DNA from: Synechococcus sp. CS-1330
GTDB taxonomy: Bacteria > Cyanobacteriota > Cyanobacteriia > PCC-6307 > Cyanobiaceae
Reading direction: 5' to 3'
Length of the DNA: 39,121 nucleotides
NCBI GenBank assembly: GCA_025128025.1
Contig: JAHLYR010000064.1
Location: 1 to 39,121, forward strand
The notes below the pieces were generated by a model, which saw only the letters and a program-made list of their open reading frames with translations, made no database searches and had not been told where the DNA came from. A program made the translations under genes and the position numbers. Positions 26,449-35,626 of this stretch are shown piece by piece (position 1 is the first letter of the stretch; each line of letters starts with the position of its first letter).

Positions 26449-29106
26449 ATGCCGCTCGTGCGCCTCGCCGATTATCGTCCGGCGCCTTATCTGCTTGCGC
26501 GCACCGATCTAACGGTGCAGCTCCACTCCGGCCAAACCGAGGTGGTAGCGCAGCTGGCCTTCTTGCCCAACCCGCTGGCCCAGCCGGGGCCGTTGGTGCT
26601 GCAGGGAGTCGACTTGGAGCTGCTGGAATTGCGTCTCGATGGCGAGCTCCTGCCGGCTGAGGCCTTTCAGCTCAGCGCCGACCAGCTGGTGATCGCCCAG
26701 CCTCCCGCTGGAGCTTTTCAGCTGCAAAGCCGGGTGCGCATCCACCCGGAAACCAACAGCACCCTTGAAGGTCTCTACGCCAGTGGCGGGCTGTTCACGA
26801 CCCAGTGCGAAGCCGAGGGGTTTCGGCGCATCACCTTTCACCCCGACCGCCCCGATCTGCTCAGTCGCTTTCAGGTGCGGATCGAGGCCGATCGGGCCAG
26901 CTGCCCGGTACTGCTCTCCAACGGCAACTGCATCGAAGCCGGCGACCTCGACGCCGGGCGCCACTTCGCTGTTTGGGACGACCCCTTCCCCAAACCCTCC
27001 TATTTATTTGCCCTAGTGGCGGGCCAGCTTGAGGAGGTGAAAGACAGCTTCACCACCGCCAGCGGCCGCGCCGTGGCCCTGCGTATCCACGTGGAACCCG
27101 GCGATGCGCCTTACACCGCCCACGCCATGGCCTCCCTGAAACGCTCGATGGCCTGGGATGAGCAGCGCTACGGCCTCGAATACGACCTCGATGAGTTCAA
27201 CATCGTGGCGGTGCGCCATTTCAACATGGGTGCGATGGAGAATAAAAGCCTCAATATCTTTAATTCCAAGCTGGTGCTGGCCGACGCCGAAACCGCCACC
27301 GATGGCGAGCTTGAGCGGATCGAGAGCGTGATTGCCCACGAGTATTTCCACAACTGGACAGGCAATCGCATCACCTGCCGCGACTGGTTCCAGCTGTCGC
27401 TTAAAGAAGGCCTAACCGTGTTTCGCGACCAGAGCTTCACGGAAGATATGCATGGTGCGCCGTTGAATCGCATCGAAAATGTTTCGATGTTGCGCAATAG
27501 CCAGTTTCGTGAAGATGCCGGACCCACTGCCCATCCCGTGCAGCCTGATGCCTATCAGGCGATCGACAACTTCTACACCACCACGATCTACGAAAAGGGA
27601 TCGGAACTTATTCGTATGTTGCATACCCTGCTGGGTGAGGAGGTGTTCATGCGGGGGATGGCGCTCTATGTGAGTCGCCACGACGGCACCGCCGCTACCT
27701 GCGAAGACTTCGTGCAGGCCATGCAGGATGCCGCGCCCGTGCCGCCGCCCTTTGATTTCGCCCAATTTCGCCGCTGGTATCACCAGGCCGGCACGCCGCG
27801 GCTGCACATCCAGCGTCACTGGGATGGCGAAACGGGCGTACTGGAGCTGCAGGTGCAACAACACACTCCTGCGACACCCGGCCAGAGCGATAAGCAGCCG
27901 CTGGTGATTCCCCTGGCCCTGGGGCTGCTGGGTCAGGGCGGCGAATCCCTGCCCGTGCGGCTCGAAGGAGAACCAGCCCCAGCCCTGCTAGCTGGCGATG
28001 GCACCCGCCTGCTGGTGATCGACCAGCCCCAGCACAACCTGCGCATAGTGGGACTACCCCGCCAGGGCCATCCACCGGCCCTCTCCCTGCTGCGTCATTT
28101 TTCGGCACCGGTGATCCTGGAAATGGGCCGGCCCACCGCCGAGCTGGTGCACCTGCTGGCTGCAGACAGCGATCCTTTTGCCCGCTGGGATGCGGGCCAG
28201 GTGCTGCTGCGTCAAGCCGTGCTGGCCCGCGCCGCAGGCAGGGCCGATGGCCTGCTGGAAGAGGAGCTGATCGATGCCTTCGGCCGGATCCTGGCCGATC
28301 CCTCCCTATCTGAGGCCAGCCGCAGCGTGTTGCTGGCCTTGCCAGGCTTGCCCGAGCTCGAAGATGCCGCCGTTGCGGTTGGCGCTGAGCCCGATCCCCC
28401 GGCCCTGTTTGCGGCGCTGCTTGCCCTGCAGCAGCGTTTTGGTGCGGCCCTGGCCGTGCCCCTGACCGCTGCCCTAGAGCGCTGCACGCCCCAGTGGAGC
28501 CTGGCCTGGCCCGCTGGTAACGGGGATCGCATGCTCACGGGCACCGTGTGGAGCTGGCGGGTGGCCGCCGGTGATTCGCAGGTGGCGGCGGCCGCAGCGG
28601 CGGCGGTGCAAGGCCCCTCAATGACCCTGGCCCGGGCTGGCCTCAGGGCCCTGCAGTGCAATCCGATCGCTGAGCGCCAGCAGGCGGTGGAGGCTTTTTA
28701 CCAGCGCTGGCAGCACAAGCCGGTGATCCTTGATGCCTGGTTTGCCCTGGAAGCTTCCGCGCCCTTTGCCGACGGCCTGGAGCGGGTAGCGCGCCTGCTG
28801 GAGCATCCCCGCTTTGATCCAGCCGCCCCTAATTCGGTGCGGGCCGTGCTGGGGGGGCTTGCCGGTAACGCGGCGGTGTTTCATGCCGCCGATGGCTCCG
28901 GCTACCGCTTCATGGCAGCTCGCATCGCCGATCTCGACCAGCGCAACCCGATCACGGCCTCGCGCCTGGCCAAGGTGTTTAGCCGCTGGCAGAGCTACGG
29001 ACCGGCTCGTTCAGCCGCGATGCACGCAGCCCTCGAGCAGCTGGCTGCAGCAACGCTTTCGCCCAATACCGGCGAGGTGGTGAGCCAGTGCCTCGGCGCT
29101 GATTAA
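26449..29106 (+). CDS. pepN: Aminopeptidase N (M1 family)
   Basis: PepN removes N-terminal residues from peptides in the cytoplasm. The 885-residue protein has the M1 order: an N-terminal beta domain, then the exopeptidase motif GAMEN (residues 261-265), and the zinc site HEYFHNWTGNRITCRDWF (His297, Glu298, His301) with the third ligand Glu in LKEGLTVFRDQ. FYTTTIYEKGSELIRML holds the catalytic Tyr. The long helical C-terminal domain (DUF3458 type) is complete. Length is standard for the bacterial PepN type. It shares an apparent operon with the secreted protein upstream. Its TAA is directly followed by the stop of the convergent GHL10 gene. Confidence 0.96.
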   Translation: MPLVRLADYRPAPYLLARTDLTVQLHSGQTEVVAQLAFLPNPLAQPGPLVLQGVDLELLELRLDGELLPAEAFQLSADQLVIAQPPAGAFQLQSRVRIHPETNSTLEGLYASGGLFTTQCEAEGFRRITFHPDRPDLLSRFQVRIEADRASCPVLLSNGNCIEAGDLDAGRHFAVWDDPFPKPSYLFALVAGQLEEVKDSFTTASGRAVALRIHVEPGDAPYTAHAMASLKRSMAWDEQRYGLEYDLDEFNIVAVRHFNMGAMENKSLNIFNSKLVLADAETATDGELERIESVIAHEYFHNWTGNRITCRDWFQLSLKEGLTVFRDQSFTEDMHGAPLNRIENVSMLRNSQFREDAGPTAHPVQPDAYQAIDNFYTTTIYEKGSELIRMLHTLLGEEVFMRGMALYVSRHDGTAATCEDFVQAMQDAAPVPPPFDFAQFRRWYHQAGTPRLHIQRHWDGETGVLELQVQQHTPATPGQSDKQPLVIPLALGLLGQGGESLPVRLEGEPAPALLAGDGTRLLVIDQPQHNLRIVGLPRQGHPPALSLLRHFSAPVILEMGRPTAELVHLLAADSDPFARWDAGQVLLRQAVLARAAGRADGLLEEELIDAFGRILADPSLSEASRSVLLALPGLPELEDAAVAVGAEPDPPALFAALLALQQRFGAALAVPLTAALERCTPQWSLAWPAGNGDRMLTGTVWSWRVAAGDSQVAAAAAAAVQGPSMTLARAGLRALQCNPIAERQQAVEAFYQRWQHKPVILDAWFALEASAPFADGLERVARLLEHPRFDPAAPNSVRAVLGGLAGNAAVFHAADGSGYRFMAARIADLDQRNPITASRLAKVFSRWQSYGPARSAAMHAALEQLAAATLSPNTGEVVSQCLGAD

Positions 29107-30261
29107 TCAGCGCCGGTAGTTCTGGTGCAGCTGGCGAAAGGCAGCTTGGCGGTAGGCAGCTCCCTCTGGGCCGGCGTGCAAACCCCAAAGGCCCTCCCAG
29201 TAGAAATAGATCACGCCATGGCCCCGCTGCAGCGACAGCTGGGCTTTCTGGGCCAGGGTCGCCATGGATGGGGTGCGGCCACCGAAGCCCGCCAAGATGC
29301 CGATCTCCACTGGCATGCCCCAGCTGCGCGCCTTCACCAGGGCCGGTTGGTTGAGGTCCTTTTCGAAGCCCTTCAGCGAGTGGGCGTAGTTCTGCACTAC
29401 GAGGTCGTCGATCAGCTCGCCCAATGACCAAAGCTCCCAGTCCTGCAGCCAGTGGTTGTAAGCAAAGCGGAAGGGGCCCGGCGAGAGGCTGATCACCGTG
29501 CCAGAGGGCTTGAGCTGGCCCCGCAGCTCCCGCAGCAGGGCGGTGAGCTGCTGACGCCGCCAGCGCATCCAGGCCCGATCGGTGTGGTCGTCTGGGGGCT
29601 CCCGGCCCGTGGCCGCCCGGAATAATTGGCGACTGGTGGGGTCGTAGCCCAGCTCCACCGGCCAGGCGAAGTGGTCGTCGAGCTGGATGCCATCGACGCT
29701 GCAGCGCTGCACGATCTCGCCGATCAGGCCAAGAAAGCGCTGCCGCACCCCTGGGTGGGCCGGGTTGAGCCACACCATTGGCTTGCCGTGCATGACCATC
29801 TCAGTGCTGCCATCCCGGCGCTGCAACACCCAGTCGGGGTTTTGGCGCACAACGGCTGCGTCGGCGGGCTCCATCAGGCCGTACTCAAACCAGGGGATCA
29901 CCTGCAGGCCGCGGCGATGGGCGGCCTTGGTGAAGCGGCAGATCGGATCGAGGCTGGGGTTGGCCTTCTCCAGGGCCGGCTCCATCGGCGCATGGCGGGA
30001 GCGGTGGAAGGTGGTACCCCTGCTCCACACGTTGGGATAGAGGGTGTTGAAGCCCGCTTCGGCCAGCTCCTGCACCGCCCGATCGATGCGGGCGGGGTCG
30101 TAGTAGAGCGGGCTGGGGCTATTGGTGAGCCACACGCCGATGCGCCGGGGTGGAGCTGGCTGCGTTTGGGCCAGCAGCGGAGCGGTGGCAGCCCCAGGCA
30201 GGGTGAGCAAAATGCTCGCCGCAGCTGGCAAAAAGGCCTTCAAGCGGGCAAAACGGCGCAA
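29107..30261 (-). CDS. Secreted glycoside hydrolase-like protein (GHL10/DUF187)
   Basis: The 384-residue protein starts with a basic tail and a hydrophobic signal peptide (FLPAAASILLTLPGAATAPLL), so it is probably exported. The rest is a TIM-barrel of the GHL10 family: RIGVWLTNSPSPLYYD, EAGFNTLYPNVWSRGTTFH, FTKAAHRRGLQVIPWFEYGL, WLNPAHPGVRQRFLGLIGEI, DGIQLDDHFAWP (a likely catalytic Asp) and VISLSPGPFRFAYNHWLQDW. Relatives act on glycans, including peptidoglycan-like substrates, but the substrate here is unknown. It follows prs by 17 bases and its stop abuts the pepN stop. Confidence 0.88.
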   Translation of the reverse strand: MRRFARLKAFLPAAASILLTLPGAATAPLLAQTQPAPPRRIGVWLTNSPSPLYYDPARIDRAVQELAEAGFNTLYPNVWSRGTTFHRSRHAPMEPALEKANPSLDPICRFTKAAHRRGLQVIPWFEYGLMEPADAAVVRQNPDWVLQRRDGSTEMVMHGKPMVWLNPAHPGVRQRFLGLIGEIVQRCSVDGIQLDDHFAWPVELGYDPTSRQLFRAATGREPPDDHTDRAWMRWRRQQLTALLRELRGQLKPSGTVISLSPGPFRFAYNHWLQDWELWSLGELIDDLVVQNYAHSLKGFEKDLNQPALVKARSWGMPVEIGILAGFGGRTPSMATLAQKAQLSLQRGHGVIYFYWEGLWGLHAGPEGAAYRQAAFRQLHQNYRR

Positions 30262-30278
30262 CTTCAGCGGAACTGCTT

Positions 30279-31286
30279 TCAGCGGAACATTGAGCTCACC
30301 GAGCTCTCCTCGTGGATGCGCCAGATCGCTTCGCCGAGCATCTTGGCCACCGAGAGCACCTGCAGCTGGGGGAAGCGGTCGTCATCGCGGCGGGGAATGC
30401 TGTTGGTGACAATCACCTCCTCGAACAACCCAGGCTCCGACATCCGCTCGATTGCCGGCGGGGAAAACACCGCATGGCTGGCGCAGGCCAGCACCCGGGT
30501 TGCCCCCCGCTGCCGCAGCAGCCGGGCACCTGCAGAGATCGTGCCGCCGGTGTCGATCATGTCGTCGATCAGGATTGCGGTCTTGCCCACCACATCGCCA
30601 ATCACGGTGAGGCTTTCGGCCACGTTGTGACCGGAGCGACGCTTGTCGATGATCGCTAGGGGTGCATCATTCATCTGCTTGGCGAAGGCCCGGGCCCGGG
30701 CTACACCGCCCACGTCCGGGGACACCACTACCACTTCGCCCAGGTCGCGGGTGCGCAAATAGTCGACCAGCACCGGCGAGCCATAAATGTGGTCGCAGGG
30801 GATGTCGAAATAGCCCTGGATCTGGGCGGAGTGCAGGTCCATGGCCAGCACCCGATCCACCCCTGATTTAGCCAGCAGGTTGGCAACGAGTTTGGCGGTG
30901 ATCGACTCCCGTCCGGCGGTCTTGCGGTCGGCGCGGGCATAGCCGTAATACGGCACCACTGCGGTGATCTGCCGGGCCGAGGCCCGCTTGCAGGCATCCA
31001 CCATGATCAGCAGCTCCATCAGGTGATCGTTCACCGGGGCGCAGGTGGGCTGGATCAGGAAAACATCGCAGCCGCGGATCGACTCCTGAATCTGGATATA
31101 AAGCTCGCCGTCTGCAAAGCGTTTGATCACCCGCGGCCCATCTGGCACGCCCAGATAGGTGCCAATTTCTTTAGCTAGTGCTTGGTTGGCGGTGCCACTG
31201 AACAGCCGCAAACGCCGGGTGTCGTGATTCGACTGGCTCGCGCTGCCCTGGGGTGCCACGCGATCAGCGGTCAGAAAACTGGTCAC
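30279..31286 (-). CDS. prs: Ribose-phosphate pyrophosphokinase (PRPP synthase)
   Basis: Prs converts ribose 5-phosphate and ATP to PRPP for nucleotides, His and Trp. The open frame reaches 31496, but the upstream part overlaps the divergent gene. The GTG at 31286 (MTSFLTADRV) gives 335 residues, close to the family. Landmarks: LRLFSGTANQALAKEIGTYL, EIQ-type motif LYIQIQESIRGCDVFLIQP, the divalent-cation signature DLHSAQIQGYFDIPCDHIYG, VVVSPDVGGVARARAFA and the PRPP-binding loop ILIDDMIDTGGTI. It fits its class I form with SO4-like allosteric phosphate control. GHL10 follows. Confidence 0.95.
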   Translation of the reverse strand: MTSFLTADRVAPQGSASQSNHDTRRLRLFSGTANQALAKEIGTYLGVPDGPRVIKRFADGELYIQIQESIRGCDVFLIQPTCAPVNDHLMELLIMVDACKRASARQITAVVPYYGYARADRKTAGRESITAKLVANLLAKSGVDRVLAMDLHSAQIQGYFDIPCDHIYGSPVLVDYLRTRDLGEVVVVSPDVGGVARARAFAKQMNDAPLAIIDKRRSGHNVAESLTVIGDVVGKTAILIDDMIDTGGTISAGARLLRQRGATRVLACASHAVFSPPAIERMSEPGLFEEVIVTNSIPRRDDDRFPQLQVLSVAKMLGEAIWRIHEESSVSSMFR

Positions 31287-31354
31287 GGCGGGCGCTAACG
31301 CGTCGGCTGAAACCTGATGGTAGAAGCGAGCCCGCCCACCTAGTACAAAAATCC

Positions 31355-31858
31355 ATGACTCTTTCCCTGCCTGGTCGGCAACGCCCGTTGGTGCTGCTGG
31401 GAGCTGGTAAGGCGGCTGAGGTGGCGGCGCTGCAAGCAGAAGCAGGGCCACCGCTGGCCTTGGCCCTGGGCCTGCCCTGGGGCAAACCGCTCGCAATTGA
31501 GCAACCGCCCCAATCCCTGGCCTCCCTGGCTGAGCAGGGACCAGGCCTGGTGCCCTTGCCGCTAGATCCCGGCCTGGTGTTGCAGGGATTCGGCCACTGG
31601 GCCGAGGCCCTGGGGGCCTGGCGCCAGCCGGTGCTGCTGCTGCTGGCGGCTGAGCAGCTGCAGACGGGCCTGCCGGCGGCGATGGCTGCCCTGCTGGATC
31701 AATGGCAAGTGCCCTTGGCCGGGCTGGTGCAGGCTGGTGGCCCCTGGCAGCCAGACCTGCGCCGCGGCGATGGCCTGCCCTGGCTAGGAACCCTGGAGGA
31801 GCCTTTGGACCTGGCCCATGCTTTTGCCCTGCGCTGGCAGCTATTGCTGAGCCGTTGA
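31355..31858 (+). CDS. Conserved picocyanobacterial hypothetical protein
   Basis: This is a 167-residue protein from the ATG at 31355 (MTLSLPGRQ); the longer frame upstream lies over the prs start and is not credible. It begins VLLGAGKAAEVAALQAEAG, then a Leu/Ala/Gly-rich chain with LVPLPLDPGLVLQGFGHWAE and VLLLLAAEQLQTGLPAAMAA, with alternating strands and helices that suggest a small alpha/beta fold without membrane segments. I do not recognise a function. It lies 68 bases from the divergent prs start. Its 3' end overlaps the convergent LCP gene by 18 bases. Confidence 0.65.
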   Translation: MTLSLPGRQRPLVLLGAGKAAEVAALQAEAGPPLALALGLPWGKPLAIEQPPQSLASLAEQGPGLVPLPLDPGLVLQGFGHWAEALGAWRQPVLLLLAAEQLQTGLPAAMAALLDQWQVPLAGLVQAGGPWQPDLRRGDGLPWLGTLEEPLDLAHAFALRWQLLLSR

Positions 31859-32815
31859 GGTGGCCGGTGCCGGCCAGAGGGGCTCAGGGGCGCTGCTGCT
31901 GATCTCGCGCAAGCCGGCAGTGGTTGGTGTCGGTTCCGTTGCCGGTGCAAGGGGCAGGCTGGTGAATTGCACGCTCTCGGCCTGATCTAGGCCAGCTGCC
32001 AGCAGACTCAGGGTTTCTGGCTGGCTCAAGTTGGTGACAACCCCCTGGTTGTTGAGTGATTTGAGCAGATTGGCAAGTTGGGCCAGCTGCTCCGGCAGGG
32101 CCAGTTCCCGCAGCAAGCTGCGCATCACCAGCTGCTGGTTTTCCTGGCGACTCTCCTCGGGCCGGTCTGGATCGCGGTAGCGCACAAGTTGCTCCACCTG
32201 GTTGCCCTTGAGCCGTTGCAGCCCACCCTGAATGTTGATGCTGAAGCGCTGGCTCTTGTCGTTGTAGCGAAGAGCCAGGCTGGGATTGGCGGCGATGCTG
32301 CCTAGGCCATCCACCAGGCTGCGCAGGTTGGAGCGGCCCAGCACCAAAAAGCGCGCTGGCTGGCCCGAGTCGAGGCCCACCAGGTTGCGCGCCGCATCGG
32401 CGGTGAGGGCTACGCCGCCGATGCGATAGAGGCTGCCGAGACTCTGGGGGCGTTTCTGGCCCGGTAGTTGAACAGCCAGGTTGGGAGGCAGGCTGAGCAC
32501 CTGCAGGGGCCCCTGGGGATTAACTCGCACCAGCAGCAGGACATCGGCGTTGGCTGCCCCCCGGGGAGCGGCCTTGTTGAGTGGATCACCGGGACGCTCG
32601 CTGTCCAGTCCGATCACCAGCAGGGTGATGCTGCGGCTGGGGGGCTTGGCCAGGTCGGCTGGGGTGATCCGCTGCAGCGGTTCGGTTGCCCGGTCGCGTA
32701 TGGGCCAGAGCACACCGATCAGACCAGCGCCCATGGCCACGCCCACGGCTACCGCAGCCAGCCGCAGCAGGCTGGATCCCCGGCTGGGTTGGCTTGGGGC
32801 GGAACGTCGGGCCAT
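31841..32815 (-). CDS. LytR-CpsA-Psr (LCP) family protein with altered signature
   Basis: LCP proteins transfer undecaprenyl-linked polymers (teichoic acids, capsule, arabinogalactan) to cell-wall peptidoglycan. This 324-residue protein has a short cytoplasmic tail, one membrane anchor (LLRLAAVAVGVAMGAGLIGVL) and the LCP domain: TLLVIGLDSE, NADVLLLVRVNPQG, LQVLSLPPNLAV, GLGSI, and LVRYRDPDRPEESRQENQQL. The usual SIPRD box reads SLPPN, losing the conserved Arg and Asp. The ATG at 32815 (MARRS) suits the anchor; 32836 is an alternative. It overlaps the upstream convergent gene and is divergent from the bciB-like gene. The role in cyanobacterial envelope polymers is inferred. Confidence 0.82.
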   Translation of the reverse strand: MARRSAPSQPSRGSSLLRLAAVAVGVAMGAGLIGVLWPIRDRATEPLQRITPADLAKPPSRSITLLVIGLDSERPGDPLNKAAPRGAANADVLLLVRVNPQGPLQVLSLPPNLAVQLPGQKRPQSLGSLYRIGGVALTADAARNLVGLDSGQPARFLVLGRSNLRSLVDGLGSIAANPSLALRYNDKSQRFSINIQGGLQRLKGNQVEQLVRYRDPDRPEESRQENQQLVMRSLLRELALPEQLAQLANLLKSLNNQGVVTNLSQPETLSLLAAGLDQAESVQFTSLPLAPATEPTPTTAGLREISSSAPEPLWPAPATSTAQQ

Positions 32816-32906
32816 GGGGGCTTGTCGGCAATCCACTTTGGCCCACGCCTCTCCGCCCTATACCCGATAGGTTGTGGCTGCGCAGATGCGATGGGGAAAT
32901 CCGCTG

Positions 32907-34103
32907 ATGGCTGCCAGTGCTCCCCATGAGCGGGCCCGGCCCCTGGCTAAGGGCAGCGTCTACCCCGCCAAAGATCTATGCAGCCAGTGCGGTCTTTGTG
33001 ATAGCCGCTGGGTTGCTTACGTGAAAAACAGCTGCGCCTTTCTCGAGCAGCGCTTTGAGGCGATGGAGGCAGCGGCCCATGGTCGTAGCCGCGATCTAGA
33101 CAACGAGGAGGAGCTTTATTTCGGGGTGCAGCAGCGCATGCTCACCGCCCGGCTGCAGCAACCGATCGAAGGGGCCCAGTGGACGGGGATCGTCAGCCGC
33201 ATCGGTGTGCGGGCCTTAGAAACGGGTCTGGTGGATGCGGTGCTGTGCGTTGGCCAAAGCGAGCACGATCGCTTCACGCCCGTGCCCCGCCTTGCCCGCA
33301 CCCCGGAGGAGGTGCTCAGCGCCCGGGTGAATAAGCCCACCCTGTCCCCAAATCTGGAGGTGCTGGAGCAGCTGCCCGGCAGCGGCATCCGCAAGCTGCT
33401 GGCGATCGGCGTGGGCTGCCAGATCCAGGCCCTGCGGGCGGTGCAACCCACCCTTCCCCTCGACGAGCTCTACGTGCTGGGCTTGCCTTGCGTAGACAAC
33501 GTCAGCCGAGCGGGCCTGCAGACCTTCCTCGACAGCACCGTCAGCTCGCCAGAGACGGTGGTGCACTACGAGTTCATGCAGGACTTCCGCATCCACTTCC
33601 GCCACAGCGACGGCCGCGAGGAAACGGTGCCCTTCTTTGGGTTGGACACACCCAAGCTCAAGGATGTATTTGCTCCAAGTTGCTTGAGCTGTTTCGACTA
33701 CACCAACGCCGGCGCCGACCTGGTGGTGGGCTACATGGGCGCGACCTTCGGCCGCCAATGGCTCACCGTGCGCAACCCCAGGGGCCAGCTGCTGCTGGAT
33801 CTGGTGGAGGAGGAGCTCGACGTGGCACCAGTCAGCTCCAGTGGTGAGCGTTTTGCGGCGGTGCAGCAGGGCATCGAGGCCTACGACAAGGCCCTGAAGC
33901 TGCCCATCTGGCTGGCCAACCTGATCGGTTTAGTGGTGCAGCGGCTTGGGCCGAAGGGCCTGGAATACGGCCGCTTTTCGATCGACTCCCACTTCACCCG
34001 CAACGCCCTTTGGTTGCGGCGTAACCATCCGGAAAAGCTCGAATCTCACATCCCGGCGTTTGCCAAGGCCATCATTAGTAGATATCGGCTGCCGGCCTCG
34101 TGA
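32907..34103 (+). CDS. bciB: Ferredoxin-dependent divinyl (proto)chlorophyllide 8-vinyl reductase, BciB-like
   Basis: The 398-residue protein belongs to the coenzyme F420 hydrogenase beta-subunit family, in which cyanobacterial BciB (Slr1923 type) reduces the 8-vinyl group of chlorophyll precursors. It has LCSQCGLCD with a CxxCxxC (Cys25, 28, 31), LAIGVGCQIQALRAV, LGLPCVDNVSRAGL, FAPSCLSCFDYTNAGADLVV and GYMGATFGRQWLTVR, matching Fe-S and FAD sites. ATG at 32907 (MAASAPHER) is preferred; GTG 32874 is possible. Other family members include 7-hydroxymethyl chlorophyll a reductase, so the exact substrate is an inference. It overlaps the malQ GTG by 4 bases. Confidence 0.85.
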   Translation: MAASAPHERARPLAKGSVYPAKDLCSQCGLCDSRWVAYVKNSCAFLEQRFEAMEAAAHGRSRDLDNEEELYFGVQQRMLTARLQQPIEGAQWTGIVSRIGVRALETGLVDAVLCVGQSEHDRFTPVPRLARTPEEVLSARVNKPTLSPNLEVLEQLPGSGIRKLLAIGVGCQIQALRAVQPTLPLDELYVLGLPCVDNVSRAGLQTFLDSTVSSPETVVHYEFMQDFRIHFRHSDGREETVPFFGLDTPKLKDVFAPSCLSCFDYTNAGADLVVGYMGATFGRQWLTVRNPRGQLLLDLVEEELDVAPVSSSGERFAAVQQGIEAYDKALKLPIWLANLIGLVVQRLGPKGLEYGRFSIDSHFTRNALWLRRNHPEKLESHIPAFAKAIISRYRLPAS

Positions 34104-35626
34104 ATCAGGCCCACCGCCATGCCGGGGTGCTGCTGCACCCCACCGCCTTGCCCGGTAAAGGTGGCTGCGGCAGCTTTGGACAAGCTGCCCACGATTGGAT
34201 TGACCTCCTCGGTCGCCATCGCATTGGCATTTGGCAATTGCTGCCCCTCGCCCCCACCGACAGCACCGGCTCGCCCTACAGCTCTCCTAGCGGCTCGGCC
34301 CTCAACCCCTGGTTGCTCGATGGCGAGCGGCTGCGGCAGGAGGGCTTTCTGCAGCCAGAGGATCTCGAGGCCCTGCCCGGTGCGACTGCGGCTGAAGGGC
34401 CGATGGATTTGTCGCTGGTCGCTGCCCGCAGCACGGCGCTAGGGGAGGCCCTGGCCCGTCGCTGGGCTGCCCAGCCCCCAAAGCAGCAGCGTGAGTTTGC
34501 TCGCTGGCAGCGTCGCCAACGGCGCTGGTTGCCAGACCACGCCCTCTTCATGGTGATCCGCCGGCTCCAAGGCGGCCAGCCTTGGTGGCAGTGGCCGGCG
34601 CCCTTGGCCCAGCGTCGGCGCCGCGCCCTAGCGCGAATTGCCGCCGATCATGCCTATTTGCTCCTGCAGGAGCAATTGCTGCAATGGCAGCTGCAGCGCC
34701 AGTGGCAGCAGCTGCGCCACCAGGCAAGCCAGGCCGGCGTGCAGCTGTTGGGCGATCTGCCGTTTTACGTCGCCCACGACAGCGCTGACGTCTGGGCCCA
34801 CCCCTCCCTGTTCTCCCTGCGCCCCGATGGCTCGCTCACAGCCCAGAGCGGCGTGCCGCCCGACTACTTCTCGGCCACCGGCCAGCTGTGGGGCACCCCT
34901 GTTTATCGCTGGTCCAGGCACCTGCTCAGCGGATTTAGCTGGTGGCTGGCCCGCCTGCAGCGCCAATTCGAACTGTTTGACCAGCTGCGGCTCGATCACT
35001 TCCGTGCTCTGCAGTCTTTCTGGAGTGTGCCGGGTGATGCACTCACTGCCGAAAACGGAAGCTGGCGCTGGTTTCCAGGCTGGCCGCTACTGACCTTGCT
35101 CTGGCTGCGCCGCGGCAGGCACCTGCCCCTAATTGCCGAGGATCTTGGTGTGATCACCCCGGCGGTGGAGGCCCTGCGAGATGGTTTCGACCTGCCAGGC
35201 ATGAAGATCCTGCAGTTCGCCTTTGATGGCGACTCCACCAATCCCTACCTACCCGCCAACATCCGCGGACGCCGCTGGGTGGTTTATACCGGCACCCACG
35301 ACAACGCCACCAGCGTTGGCTGGTGGCAGAGCCTTGGTGACGACGCCCGCCAGCGGGTGGCCGATGCGGTGGGTGCACCGATCACGTCGCCGGCTTGGCA
35401 GCTGCTGGAGTTGGCCCTGGCCAGTTCTGCCGACCTAGCGGTGGTGCCCTTGCAGGATCTGCTCGAGCTCGACGACCGGGCCCGCTTCAATACCCCAGGC
35501 ACCAGCTCGGGCAACTGGACTTGGCGCCTGCAGCAGCCGGTGGCCAGCCTGGATGGGGCCCTGCAGGGCTACGGCGCCATGGCGGGGCGCTACGGCCGGG
35601 ATGCTTCTGCTGGTGAACTGAACTGA
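34100..35626 (+). CDS. malQ: 4-alpha-glucanotransferase
   Basis: MalQ (GH77, amylomaltase) transfers maltodextrin segments between glucans in glycogen turnover. The 508-residue protein shows GVLLHPTALPGKGGCG (residues about 8-23), WQLLPLAPTDSTGSPYSSPS, LLGDLPFYVAHDSADVWAHP, LRLDHFRALQSFW with the nucleophile Asp299, LIAEDLGVITPAVEALRD with the acid/base Glu347, and VVYTGTHDNATSVGWW. The start is GTG at 34100, overlapping the bciB-like TGA. It runs past the stop of the convergent RodZ-like gene, giving 37 bases of antisense coding overlap. With the GH57 gene it marks glycogen metabolism. Confidence 0.96.
   Translation: MNQAHRHAGVLLHPTALPGKGGCGSFGQAAHDWIDLLGRHRIGIWQLLPLAPTDSTGSPYSSPSGSALNPWLLDGERLRQEGFLQPEDLEALPGATAAEGPMDLSLVAARSTALGEALARRWAAQPPKQQREFARWQRRQRRWLPDHALFMVIRRLQGGQPWWQWPAPLAQRRRRALARIAADHAYLLLQEQLLQWQLQRQWQQLRHQASQAGVQLLGDLPFYVAHDSADVWAHPSLFSLRPDGSLTAQSGVPPDYFSATGQLWGTPVYRWSRHLLSGFSWWLARLQRQFELFDQLRLDHFRALQSFWSVPGDALTAENGSWRWFPGWPLLTLLWLRRGRHLPLIAEDLGVITPAVEALRDGFDLPGMKILQFAFDGDSTNPYLPANIRGRRWVVYTGTHDNATSVGWWQSLGDDARQRVADAVGAPITSPAWQLLELALASSADLAVVPLQDLLELDDRARFNTPGTSSGNWTWRLQQPVASLDGALQGYGAMAGRYGRDASAGELN

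Noticed and set aside
29626-30630. 334-codon plus-strand frame over the GHL10 and prs genes
   Set aside because: Both genes on the minus strand are clearly real, and this product has no motif.
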